34,245 bases of DNA from CAYMJV01 sp964390545 (GTDB taxonomy: Bacteria > Desulfobacterota > BSN033 > UBA1163): NCBI GenBank assembly GCA_964390545.1, contig CAYMJV010000031.1, forward strand, positions 1 to 34,245. Direction: 5' to 3'. Made by a program: the position numbers and the translations under genes. Of the stretch, positions 1 through 6,495 are shown piece by piece; positions within the stretch are counted from its first letter, which is position 1; every line of letters begins with the position of its first letter. The notes below the pieces were generated by a model, which was not told where the DNA came from, ran no database searches, and was given only the letters and a program-made list of their open reading frames with translations.

Positions 1-20
1 TCCTCCCAAAGAGATCTGCT

Positions 21-76
21 TAAAGATCGGGCCTGCGGCCCTTGAGGTTGGAGGAGCGGCCTTCGGCCTTGAGGCA
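21..76 (+). repeat. Modular hairpin repeat, array A (two units)
   Basis: Two consecutive units can be read. The first is GATC + GGGCC-TGC-GGCCC + TTGAGG and the second is AGGAGC + GGCC-TTC-GGCC + TTGAGG, ending in CAA. The same flanks with different complementary stems recur at 1732-1895, 2035-2086, 7195-7247 (minus) and 17845-17914. No coding potential is seen in this 5' gap (1-282). Confidence 0.85.
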
Positions 77-170
77 ACAGAAGAAGCAAAGAGCAGAGGG
101 CATGGAGCATAGGGGCAACCAAACCGGATCCAGGAGTGCTTCGCTTTAGGACCACTGCGTTCGATACAAG

Positions 171-206
171 AAGTAAGTGCTGAGTTATGGGGACTGAGGA
201 CTGAGC
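171..206 (+). repeat. Direct repeat, copy 1 (partner at 1900-1935)
   Basis: About 36 bp (AAGTAAGTGCTGAGTTATGG, then GGACTGAGGACTGAGC) recurs with a few substitutions at 1900-1935. Both copies lie near hairpin-array units, so the repeats at 1-206 and 1.7-2.1 kb look like related, partly shuffled segments. Confidence 0.75.
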
Positions 207-282
207 TAATCGTTGGCATAATGCTCAACATCTCGTTAAGGAAGCCCCTTTATGGACTTGATAGGAGAATGTTCATCCTGTT

Positions 283-822
283 TCAACCTTCCAATTTTGA
301 ATAAAGTATCATTTGCTGCTTCAACTTGTTCACAGCAGCTTCATATACTTTCTCGGGATTAAGCCTGACGGTGTCAATCCTAATTTCTGCAGGTAGTTTG
401 TCAAATTCCTTATAGAGCTTTTTCACAAATTCATACTTATTTGGATAATTCGCACTGAACAGCCATTTGCCTCCTTGTTCTCCTTGTCTCTTTTTTCCAA
501 TTCTCCCATAGAGAACCCTTTGGGGGGCCTCCAGTTTTACTGTTATTACTTGCCCAACGGGAAGGGCTGCTCTGATGAACGATTCCCTCTGGTTAAGTCC
601 AGTCGTTTCAAGAATGCAGTTCATCCATTTTCACCTCGAAAGATCTCTGAAGAGATTCACCCACGCATCCAACTCCCCGATCGGGGTGGACGGAAACCTC
701 GGACGGTACTCTCCAATTCCAAATATTGGAACGTTGTATCTCCTAGATAGCCTTTTGGCTAAAGTGGTCTTTCCGGCACCCGGGAGCCCAATGATATGAA
801 TGATCGGAAAGGAGGATTTCAA
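283..822 (-). pseudogene. P-loop NTPase/kinase-like gene interrupted by in-frame TGA
   Basis: The N-terminal part (822-634) has a Walker A motif GLPGAGKTT at residues 12-20 in an adenylate/shikimate-kinase-like P-loop fold. It reads in frame into a TGA at 633-631 and resumes directly as KWMNCILETTGL for about 115 more residues to 283. The two halves together (about 179 codons) match the size of a small nucleotide kinase. The simplest reading is a nonsense mutation, perhaps CGA to TGA, or a sequencing error. The apparent start is a TTG six codons after the stop of the upstream PIN gene and in the same frame, with only a weak AGG upstream. It probably formed a three-gene operon with the AbrB/PIN pair. 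Readthrough or selenocysteine insertion cannot be excluded but has no positive support. Confidence 0.65.
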
Positions 823-837
823 ATGACCTGATTTACC

Positions 838-1305
838 TCACTTTTCCTTCAGTTCTTTAAGAATCTCGGGGAGAACAGAATCAATAAATTCTGAAGGAGT
901 TACTATTCTGACTGGGTATTCTCCTCGCATTTTGAGTTTTTCAAAATGCTGTTTATCCCCTGTCACAAGGAAATCTGCCCTACCCCGAATCGCCGAGATA
1001 AGGACTGGAATATCTTTATGGGCAATCACTCCGAAGTATCCTCTCACCTCTTCATGGCGCGGTAACGGAATAACCTTGAGGTTTAATCTTGGAAGATACT
1101 CCTTGTAAACAGAGAGAATCCCGGGTATCTTCTTCCGCAAATTTCTTTCGATTTCAATCAAATTATATCTTCCGGTTAAGCCAATAAGAAAAGGAAGCCC
1201 AATGCTCAAAAGATCCAGTATGATGCGGGGCGCTCCTTTGTCAGAGAGGAGCCCAGAAAGGATGATATTCGAGTCCAGGAAAACTCTAAGAGGTCTTTTC
1301 CCCAT
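838..1305 (-). CDS. PIN-domain toxin (VapC-like RNase), partner of AbrB-type antitoxin
   Basis: This is a predicted toxin ribonuclease of the PIN superfamily, of the type often annotated 'putative toxin-antitoxin system toxin component, PIN family'. The start is taken at the ATG giving MGKRPLRVFLDSNIILSGLL, because the longer frame would overlap much more of the antitoxin gene. PIN acidic residues are seen in FLDSN near the N-terminus, in NLIEIE mid-protein and in FLVTGDK near the C-terminus. Its 155 residues are normal for the family. It overlaps the antitoxin stop by about 20 bp, so the two are probably translationally coupled. It is followed in the same frame by the broken P-loop gene. In the family, the antitoxin binds the toxin and represses the operon. 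The target RNA is unknown. Confidence 0.88.
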   Translation of the reverse strand: MGKRPLRVFLDSNIILSGLLSDKGAPRIILDLLSIGLPFLIGLTGRYNLIEIERNLRKKIPGILSVYKEYLPRLNLKVIPLPRHEEVRGYFGVIAHKDIPVLISAIRGRADFLVTGDKQHFEKLKMRGEYPVRIVTPSEFIDSVLPEILKELKEK

Positions 1306-1564
1306 AGGTGTCTTGATAAAGTTTTTCTCGTTCTTCTTTAAGGCCTGCCAGAAGCTCATCCAATGAAACTCCCGTTTCCTTTAGCATCCTCTTGATCTCT
1401 CTTCTTGCGTCATCCAATTCAAGCCGCTTAGGAGCAATGATTACTGAGTCTCCCACTGGAATGATCGAAACGATCTGCCCCTCCTCAAGATGACTCATAA
1501 CCCTAATTTTCTTAGGAATGGTGAGTTGCCCGCGGGACTTGATTTCGGCTGTAAAAGTTTTCAT
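1286..1564 (-). CDS. AbrB/MazE/SpoVT-type antitoxin
   Basis: The protein has 92 residues. Its N-terminal half has the swapped-hairpin AbrB signature: TAEIKSRGQLTIPKKIR, then EEGQIVSIIPVGDSVIIAPK. The charged C-terminal half (about residues 50-92) probably wraps the PIN toxin encoded immediately downstream. The start ATG follows GGAGGT at a rather long spacing of about 14 nt. A nearer ATG next to that Shine-Dalgarno site is out of frame and stops at once. Two 12-bp palindromes overlap the predicted promoter upstream, fitting the autorepression known for this antitoxin class. The family assignment is secure; pairing with the downstream toxin is inferred from overlap. Confidence 0.9.
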   Translation of the reverse strand: MKTFTAEIKSRGQLTIPKKIRVMSHLEEGQIVSIIPVGDSVIIAPKRLELDDARREIKRMLKETGVSLDELLAGLKEEREKLYQDTYGEKTS

Positions 1565-1594
1565 GTTCTGTCTTTCATACCTCCTTTTTCTTTT

Positions 1595-1632
1595 TCTGAA
1601 TTCAGAATATCAGAATTCTGACAAAACTGCAA
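1595..1632 (-). promoter_or_regulatory. Promoter with twin palindromic operators for the AbrB/PIN operon
   Basis: On the minus strand there is a -35 TTGCAG (1632-1627), a 17-nt spacer and a -10 TATTCT (1609-1604). Two perfect 12-bp palindromes, TCAGAATTCTGA (1610-1621) and TCTGAATTCAGA (1595-1606), lie in the spacer and over the -10 box, with centres 15 bp apart. This arrangement suits binding of two antitoxin dimers that block RNA polymerase. The function is inferred. Confidence 0.6.
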
Positions 1633-1731
1633 TACCTTTTAGAAAAATTTTCCCCTTTACTTCTTTGTCGTAAAGCGTGAGGCGCAAGGAGTGAGGAGGA
1701 AGGGGATAGCCTCCGGCGATCGCTCCGCTGA

Positions 1732-1895
1732 AGGATCGGGCCTACGGCCCTTGAGGTTAGAGGAGCGGCCCTCTGGGCCTTGAGGCAATCCCTTCGGGGA
1801 TCGCTGCCTACTATGCCAAGGCTTCGTAGGCTAAATCGCTTGAGGAGCATCACGCCAAGGGCGTGATTTGAGGATCGGTCCTAAAGACCTTAAGG
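1732..1895 (+). repeat. Modular hairpin repeat, array B (four clear units)
   Basis: The units are: 1732-1756 AGGATC + GGGCC-TAC-GGCCC + TTGAGG; 1761-1785 AGGAGC + GGCCC-TCT-GGGCC + TTGAGG; 1843-1873 AGGAGC + ATCACGCC-AAG-GGCGTGAT + TTGAGG; and 1871-1895 AGGATC + GGTC-CTAAA-GACC + TTAAGG. The last two share the AGG. Bases 1786-1842 hold two less regular hairpins (ATCCC-TTC-GGGAT, and GCCTAC ... GTAGGC). The whole gap 1633-2155 shows repeats and no convincing gene. Confidence 0.85.
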
Positions 1896-1899
1896 CAAG

Positions 1900-1935
1900 A
1901 AATAAGTACTGAGTTATGAGGACTGAGGACTAAGC
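1900..1935 (+). repeat. Direct repeat, copy 2 (partner at 171-206)
   Basis: This is AATAAGTACTGAGTTATGAG followed by GACTGAGGACTAAGC, a near copy of 171-206. It lies between hairpin arrays B and C. Confidence 0.75.
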
Positions 1936-2034
1936 CGAAAGGAAATATAAGGCACTTTTGCTTGAAGGCAAAACCAAGACAGGAACGCAAAGCGCGGGGC
2001 GGAAGGAGATAGCCTCCGGAGATCGCTTCGCTCA

Positions 2035-2086
2035 AGGATCGGGCCTACGGCCCTTGAGGTTGGAGGAGCGGCGTTCCGCCTCAAGG
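2035..2086 (+). repeat. Modular hairpin repeat, array C (two units)
   Basis: Unit 1 is AGGATC + GGGCC-TAC-GGCCC + TTGAGG (2035-2059). Unit 2 is AGGAGC + GGCG-TTC-CGCC + TCAAGG (2064-2086). Unit 2 differs from the usual GGCC/GGCC stem by paired changes that keep the arms complementary. The preceding GATAGCCTCCGGAGATCGC segment also occurs, slightly altered, before array B. Confidence 0.85.
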
Positions 2087-2155
2087 CAAAACCTGAAAAT
2101 TATTTTACCTAACTATTTCTAGTAATCCTTCTAAACATTCTTAGTTTTTTGCAGC

Positions 2156-2665
2156 TCACTCCGCCTTGATTTTGCCGTCTTCTTGGACCCGTAAGGTTTG
2201 CCATTCGTAGTTTTCTCGTTCTACAACTTTTTCGATGCTCTTCTGAATGGCCCTGTGATTACCATCCTTTGCCTCCCGATCGAGAAGGATGATATTCTTA
2301 ATTGGCTCCGGAGCTTTCATTCCATTGAATACGATATAGTCGATGGGATGAAATATGACTTTCGCATCATCGGGATTGAGTTCACGAGGTGTGAAGATAG
2401 GGTCAATTTTCTTCACGGCCAGTTGAGCACTTTTGCGCCCTTTTTCTTGAGCCTTCTTTTGCAGGTCTTTTTTCTTTTCCTCAAGCTTTTCTTCAGCTTC
2501 ATCTAGCCTATCTTTTTCGAGAGTGATTTTATCCATCCAGTCTGGGACAGGTTTCTTCTTTAGAAAAATCTTGCAATCGATAAGGCGAAAGAAATCCTGG
2601 CACTTTGGACAGATTCCGAAAATTTGGCGCTGTAAGGCAAAGAACTTAACCACATCAGATTCCAT
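2156..2665 (-). CDS. Holliday-junction-resolvase-like PD-(D/E)xK endonuclease (PF10107/COG4741-like), second of pair
   Basis: This is a predicted nuclease distantly related to archaeal Hjc resolvases. An N-terminal CPKC pair (GICPKCQDFF) is followed by a lysine/glutamate-rich coiled-coil-like stretch (about residues 48-85). The C-terminal nuclease core has HPIDYIVFNGM, then IILLDREAKDG (E-x-K), then a helix ending YEWQTLRV. The start is the ATG at 2665, which overlaps the TGA of the upstream paralogue (TGATG) and sits 7 nt after GGAG; the GTG one codon earlier is less likely. No signal peptide is seen, although some family members are annotated as secreted. It may act with its neighbour as a heterodimer. 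The substrate is unknown. Confidence 0.78.
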   Translation of the reverse strand: MESDVVKFFALQRQIFGICPKCQDFFRLIDCKIFLKKKPVPDWMDKITLEKDRLDEAEEKLEEKKKDLQKKAQEKGRKSAQLAVKKIDPIFTPRELNPDDAKVIFHPIDYIVFNGMKAPEPIKNIILLDREAKDGNHRAIQKSIEKVVERENYEWQTLRVQEDGKIKAE

Positions 2666-3171
2666 CACTTAGCTCCTTTTTTATAAGTGTCCCAAATAAC
2701 TTGTTTCTTCTCAACGAGGTTGCGGATTTCCTTTTCTTTTTTAGTAAGATTGGCTTTCCCTGTCTTAATCTCAGTGAATAGAATCCTGCTTACAGAGTTC
2801 TTCTTGTTCAACCCTTCGAAGATGATGTAATCAATAGGTTCAAAAAGAGATCGACAATCGTTATGGTTAAAGGGGAAACCTTCCATGGAAGGCGCAATGC
2901 GTTCCAGAATAAAGCCAATGTTAACGGTTTCTGTAGCCGTCTCTGATCTCCTGGAGATGGTCTTGCGCTTTTCTCGAATTTCTTTTTCTCGGATCTTGCA
3001 TTCTTGGAGCTTCTGCTGGTAAAGTTTCTCTGCATCGGGTGATAAATCGTCAAGGTAGAACAACCCCGCATCTTTCAATAAGATGGGCTCCCCGCAACAC
3101 GGACACTCTGCATAGAACCTATTTTCTTCTAATGTTCGGATGATTTCTTTTGCTTCTTTTGTGTAATTCAT
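2665..3171 (-). CDS. Holliday-junction-resolvase-like PD-(D/E)xK endonuclease (PF10107/COG4741-like), first of pair
   Basis: This is a diverged paralogue of the next gene. It has an N-terminal zinc-knuckle-like AECPCCGEPI, a charged helical region (LQECKIREKEIREKRK), and a C-terminal nuclease core with FEPIDYIIFEGL and RILFTEIKTGKA (E-x-K) followed by a helix ending VIWDTYKK. These three core elements align one-for-one with those of the downstream protein, so the pair arose by tandem duplication. ATG 3171 follows GAGG at 7 nt. The stop codon overlaps the next start by one base, implying coupled translation. Nuclease activity is inferred from the intact D...E-x-K pattern. A role in recombination, repair or defence cannot be decided from sequence. 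Confidence 0.78.
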   Translation of the reverse strand: MNYTKEAKEIIRTLEENRFYAECPCCGEPILLKDAGLFYLDDLSPDAEKLYQQKLQECKIREKEIREKRKTISRRSETATETVNIGFILERIAPSMEGFPFNHNDCRSLFEPIDYIIFEGLNKKNSVSRILFTEIKTGKANLTKKEKEIRNLVEKKQVIWDTYKKGAK

Positions 3172-3197
3172 ACCTATTCCTCAGGGTTATTTCTCTT

Positions 3198-3206
3198 ATA
3201 GTATCA
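3198..3206 (-). promoter_or_regulatory. Possible extended -10 promoter of the nuclease pair
   Basis: The minus strand reads TGATACTAT, a TGN-plus-hexamer extended -10 element, about 27 nt upstream of ATG 3171. The -35 region is poor (GATGTT or TTGTAA at non-ideal spacing). Confidence 0.3.
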
Positions 3207-3302
3207 CGTCTTGTTTACAACATCATTGCATAAAATCTAAATACGGACTATTACTCTAAGAACTCTATTTCCGATGGAGAGGCAGTACGGGACACACGCC
3301 GG

Positions 3303-3683
3303 TTAACAATTCCAGCAGGTAAAAATGTTGGCTTTTATGATTTCCCCGTGCCATATCTGGCCGGGCTTGACTTTTTCTTCAAGAACAATAAACACACATT
3401 CCTTCAAACTACTCAAGATTCCTCCGGCTTTGGATAGATCCTTACCCCATTCTTTACTGTCTGAAGACAAAAAATAAACCTTCACGGGGCTACCATCTTT
3501 ATCGAGCCATCCAAGACCATCGATGAAACCGATTACTTTCCCGTCTTCCCGGCCATTGTAAGATTGTTTTCCATGATTTCCTGCTCCGTAATGGAATTCG
3601 ACTCCGTGACCACACCCAGGTATCTCAGAAACACCGATCCATTGGATTTCAAATTCACCAAATTTTTCAATATCCTTTTCCAT
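3303..3683 (-). CDS. Orphan protein of unknown function, 126 aa
   Basis: I do not recognise this protein. It is soluble, acidic and glycine-rich, with a Cys near residue 24 (PGCGHG), a central stretch compatible with beta strands (KVIGFIDGLGWLDKDG) and a C-terminal FTCWNC that could bind metal or form a disulfide. ATG 3683 is preceded by AAGGG at a suitable distance. A small inverted repeat (TCTGTA-6-TACAGA, 3715-3732) lies upstream. It has the same orientation as the nuclease pair but is separated by 130 bp, so a shared operon is uncertain. Amino-acid composition and the start context favour a real gene. Confidence 0.6.
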   Translation of the reverse strand: MEKDIEKFGEFEIQWIGVSEIPGCGHGVEFHYGAGNHGKQSYNGREDGKVIGFIDGLGWLDKDGSPVKVYFLSSDSKEWGKDLSKAGGILSSLKECVFIVLEEKVKPGQIWHGEIIKANIFTCWNC

Positions 3684-4386
3684 AACAAACCCTTTGTGGA
3701 AAGATTTTGCATTTTCTGTACCAGAATACAGACAAACTTATAAGCTTTCGATTTAGATAGGTTTTTTGAAATTGGTGAATAAAGTGAGGCTATTCAAAAA
3801 TTGATCAAAAATGAAAAAAAACTTACGTTTTTCTCAAATTTGTACATAGTTTCGATAGTTAGAATTTTCTTGAAAGATGAAAAAGTCCGTCTGCGAACGA
3901 TTCGATCAAATCACGGTATGCGAGCATGGGCATACTTTCAGAGACATCCTCCCGATGATTTTTAGACCTTGAAGAGTTCAACAAAGGTTTCCCGTGTTGA
4001 AAGCGAACCCGTGGTTTTCTCCAAAGGACCTTAATTATTAAGGGGACACCTCCCCCAAAAAGTGTCCTATGTTCTTGGTTCAGGATTTTTTCTGTTCTTG
4101 AGGGCTCTTGGTGGGAAAATTGGATTTAGACTCAACTACTTGAGATTAGAGTGGTCGGAAATAAAAGACGAATCCAACCGCAGTGTCCGGGGTGAAGCCC
4201 TTAGCCGAGCTTCCGGAGAGGAAGTTTCGTTCATGTTGTAGCCCCTTTCTGGGCCACATGCCGGCCAAATCCCTGTACCGACACCAAATTTTTCATAGGC
4301 CTAGGCAAGTGCGAGGCCTCCGCTATCACCCCTTCTCCCCATCTTGGCTTTTATCGGAGCTGGCTAACTTTTTTGTGGATGATGCT
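3684..4386. other. 700-bp gap without a recognisable gene
   Basis: The first half is AT-rich. Near 4038-4067 there is an inverted repeat GGGGACAC ... GTGTCC around a C-run. A plus-strand open frame at 4183-4473 shows no recognisable domain and overlaps the PIN gene end; I treat it as non-coding. This may be decayed accessory DNA. Confidence 0.5.
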
Positions 4387-4809
4387 TCATGGAACATTTT
4401 CCAAAAACTCCTGGGGTGTTATGATCCGGCACGAAATCCCACTTCTCTTGAGTGTTTCCCCGGACACACTTAATAGGTCCTTATCTCCGGTAATCAAAAA
4501 ATCAACCCTAGCCGCTTTGCATAAAGAGAGATAATGGTCATCTTTAGCATCTCTCGATAACGCGACGTTTGTCGAAACCGATACCCTTCTCACATGGCTT
4601 AGCAATTGCCGCATCTTCTCCTCAAGAAAGGCCATCTGGTCTTGTGAGAGTTTTTTCGAAAGCCCTGAAATGACCCCCCGTAGCTCTCGTTCGATAGCCT
4701 CGGATAAATAGACCTCATGATCTTCCATTGCCCGAACCACAGCCTCGAGGGGCTTACCCCCGAAAGCCGCCGAGATGATCACGTTGGCGTCGATCACAAT
4801 CTTAGCCAT
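4387..4809 (-). CDS. PIN-domain toxin, partner of Phd-type antitoxin
   Basis: This is a predicted toxin ribonuclease of 140 residues. PIN signatures are IVIDANVIISAAF at the N-terminus (D7), LSEAIERELRGV (acidic helix), SRDAKDDHYLSLCKAA (acidic pair) and VDFLITGDKDLL, with a family-typical ending IITPQEFLENVP. It starts with ATG overlapping the antitoxin stop (8-bp overlap, 4802-4809), which indicates coupling. The pair is unrelated in antitoxin type to the AbrB/PIN pair 3 kb away, so the window holds two independent modules. The RNA target is unknown. Confidence 0.9.
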   Translation of the reverse strand: MAKIVIDANVIISAAFGGKPLEAVVRAMEDHEVYLSEAIERELRGVISGLSKKLSQDQMAFLEEKMRQLLSHVRRVSVSTNVALSRDAKDDHYLSLCKAARVDFLITGDKDLLSVSGETLKRSGISCRIITPQEFLENVP

Positions 4810-5035
4810 AGATCTCCCGTCTGGCTCGATCCAGGGCCTTCAGAGCTTCCCTTTTAGAGACACCTGCTTCGCTGAGAACCCTCCCAATTTCCAGCAGAAT
4901 GATTTCCGCACTCTTTTCCTGGACAGGGGTTAAACGGGCAATCGGTTTTTTCCGTTTCATGACAACAATCTCGTTCCCTTCATTCAAGTACTTAACGACA
5001 TCTTGCTTGAACTCCCTGACGCCGACGAATTTCAT
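4802..5035 (-). CDS. Phd/YefM-type antitoxin
   Basis: The protein has 77 residues. The start is MKFVGVREFKQDVVKYLNEG, chosen because GGAGGTGAAGCTT directly precedes this ATG; the longer frame begins at a non-ATG codon upstream of the Shine-Dalgarno site. The N-terminal half shows the Phd/YefM pattern (REFKQDVVKYL ... EIVVMKRKKPIARLTP) for DNA binding. The C-terminal helices (SKREALKALDRARREIYG) probably bind the toxin. It overlaps the PIN gene by 8 bp. A good sigma70-type promoter with a palindrome in its spacer lies just upstream, consistent with autorepression. Confidence 0.9.
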   Translation of the reverse strand: MKFVGVREFKQDVVKYLNEGNEIVVMKRKKPIARLTPVQEKSAEIILLEIGRVLSEAGVSKREALKALDRARREIYG

Positions 5036-5055
5036 AAGCTTCACCTCCGAAAAAA

Positions 5056-5084
5056 ATGTTACCACAAATGTGGGAATAATTCAA
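5056..5084 (-). promoter_or_regulatory. Promoter/operator of the Phd/PIN module
   Basis: On the minus strand: -35 TTGAAT (5084-5079), exactly 17 nt, -10 TAACAT (5061-5056). The spacer contains the inverted repeat CCACA-TT-TGTGG next to the -10 box, a likely operator. About 20 nt separate the -10 box from ATG 5035, with GGAGG in between. Confidence 0.6.
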
Positions 5085-5260
5085 AAAGATTTCTGTGAGA
5101 TAGACACGAACCAGGTTGAATTTTCTTGAAGGCCCGAATAAGTTGGGATTGGCTTTTAATTGGAACGGCCCACTTTCTTATGGATGAAACCTCATCTCTA
5201 GTTTTTCCTTGAAACCCTTCCTCTTTCATTTCTAGCACAAATGGGTAATGATAAGAATCC

Positions 5261-6433
5261 ATGAACGAGATAAAGGCTGAGCAGCCTTTCATTATAGCGA
5301 TGTATCTGGCCCTGGGCCACTTCGTTATCGACCTCTATGCGGCGTTTCTTCCTTCCCTTCTACCTCTTCTGATTGACAAGTTTCAGATTTCCTTCACTTC
5401 GGCCAGTCTGTTGGCCACCGTTCTGAGTCTGTCCTCCTCTATGACCCAGCCGGTCTTTGGTTTTCTCTTTGATAAACTTGGCGGCTGGAAAATGATTATT
5501 TGGGGTCCGGTGGTAGCAGGGCTCAGCTTTAGCTTCCTCGGGCTCGCTCCTCATTATTCAGTTTTGATCCTTCTTTTGATTCTGGGCGGACTGGGGCTCG
5601 CTTCTTTTCATCCTGAAGCAGCCGCTCTAACGACCGCCCTCAGTGGCCAAAGAAGAACATGGGGGATGTCCATCTTCATGTTGGGAGGAAACTTGGGTTT
5701 CAGTTTAGGCCCCTTTCTGATCCTCGTCGTCGTCATAAATTTGGGGTTGGAATGGAGTTTCTTTGCTTCTCTGCCTGCCCTTGGAACAGCCTGGGTTCTG
5801 AACAGATATGCTCTGCTGCATGACAAGGCTCCAAAGATCCATTCCCCTTCAAATATCAAGATCGAATCCTCTTTGAACCGGCGTGTTTTAGGGTTCAGCA
5901 TCTTGTTATCCCTCGTCGTGTTGAGGGTGACGACCGTCCTGAGTCTGGTAACCTTTCTTCCCATGGTCCAAAAACTCCGAGGATTTTCCCTGATGGCTGC
6001 CGGAGGTTCCATTACCGTGTTCATGGCCTGTGGCGCCTTTGGAGGATTGATCGGTGGATACCTGGCCGATCGGGTTGGACGAAGAAGGATGATTTTCACC
6101 TCCTTCCTCCTAGCTCTTCCGGCACTTTCAGCTTTCCTTTACTGGAAAGGACCGATCAGTCTTTTCATTCTGGCCCTTTTGGGTTTCCTCCTTTATATAA
6201 GTGAGCCCTCTTGCATCGTTTTGGCCCAGGAAATGATTCCGCAGCAAGCCCGGACCGCTTCCGGCCTCATCATGGGAATGGCCTGGGGTCTGGGAGGCGG
6301 GGGAGTGCTGGGCGTCGGAGTTCTGGCCGACGTCTTCGGTATCGAGTGGGCATTAAGGTCTCTGTTGCTCCTTCCCGCCGGGTCCTTAATCCTTTCTTTT
6401 TTCCTTCCCTCGGAAACAGATAACAAACCTTAA
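5261..6433 (+). CDS. MFS transporter, fosmidomycin-resistance (Fsr)-like
   Basis: This is a 390-residue inner-membrane exporter of the major facilitator superfamily with about 12 hydrophobic segments. The N-terminal pattern ALGHFVIDLYAAFLPSLLP, followed by SSSMTQPVFGFLFDKLGG, is typical of the Fsr subgroup. The second half has the MFS loop GGYLADRVGRRRMIF (residues about 265-280). FHPEAAALT in the fourth segment is also common in this subgroup. The substrate is likely a small drug or metabolite and cannot be specified. The start ATG lacks a strong Shine-Dalgarno site; an internal ATG (MYLALGH) is possible. It converges on the FmdE gene, with a 62-bp gap and no clear terminator. Confidence 0.87.
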   Translation: MNEIKAEQPFIIAMYLALGHFVIDLYAAFLPSLLPLLIDKFQISFTSASLLATVLSLSSSMTQPVFGFLFDKLGGWKMIIWGPVVAGLSFSFLGLAPHYSVLILLLILGGLGLASFHPEAAALTTALSGQRRTWGMSIFMLGGNLGFSLGPFLILVVVINLGLEWSFFASLPALGTAWVLNRYALLHDKAPKIHSPSNIKIESSLNRRVLGFSILLSLVVLRVTTVLSLVTFLPMVQKLRGFSLMAAGGSITVFMACGAFGGLIGGYLADRVGRRRMIFTSFLLALPALSAFLYWKGPISLFILALLGFLLYISEPSCIVLAQEMIPQQARTASGLIMGMAWGLGGGGVLGVGVLADVFGIEWALRSLLLLPAGSLILSFFLPSETDNKP

Positions 6434-6495
6434 GTGCGGATTGTTTTGGTCAGAAGTTTTTGCCCCGTCTCTTCTTAAATCTGCAATCTATAGAC

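Noticed and set aside
283..822. Selenoprotein or alternative genetic code at the in-frame TGA
   Set aside because: TGA ends several well-defined genes here (for example htpX and def), so the code is standard. The residue context gives no sign of selenocysteine use.
1602..2035. Minus-strand open frames of 83 and 61 codons (1602-1853, 1850-2035)
   Set aside because: They run through hairpin arrays and shared repeats. The translated sequence is Arg/Ser/Pro-rich repeat with no conserved feature.
1..2086. CRISPR array
   Set aside because: The repeats are short, palindromic, unevenly spaced and lack unique spacers of constant length; no cas genes are present.
4183..4473. Plus-strand 96-codon frame
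   Set aside because: No domain, composition is not protein-like, and it overlaps the end of the well-supported PIN gene.
5608..6099. 163-codon minus-strand frame inside the MFS gene
   Set aside because: It is antisense to a clear membrane transporter and Arg/Pro-rich, as expected for a shadow frame.
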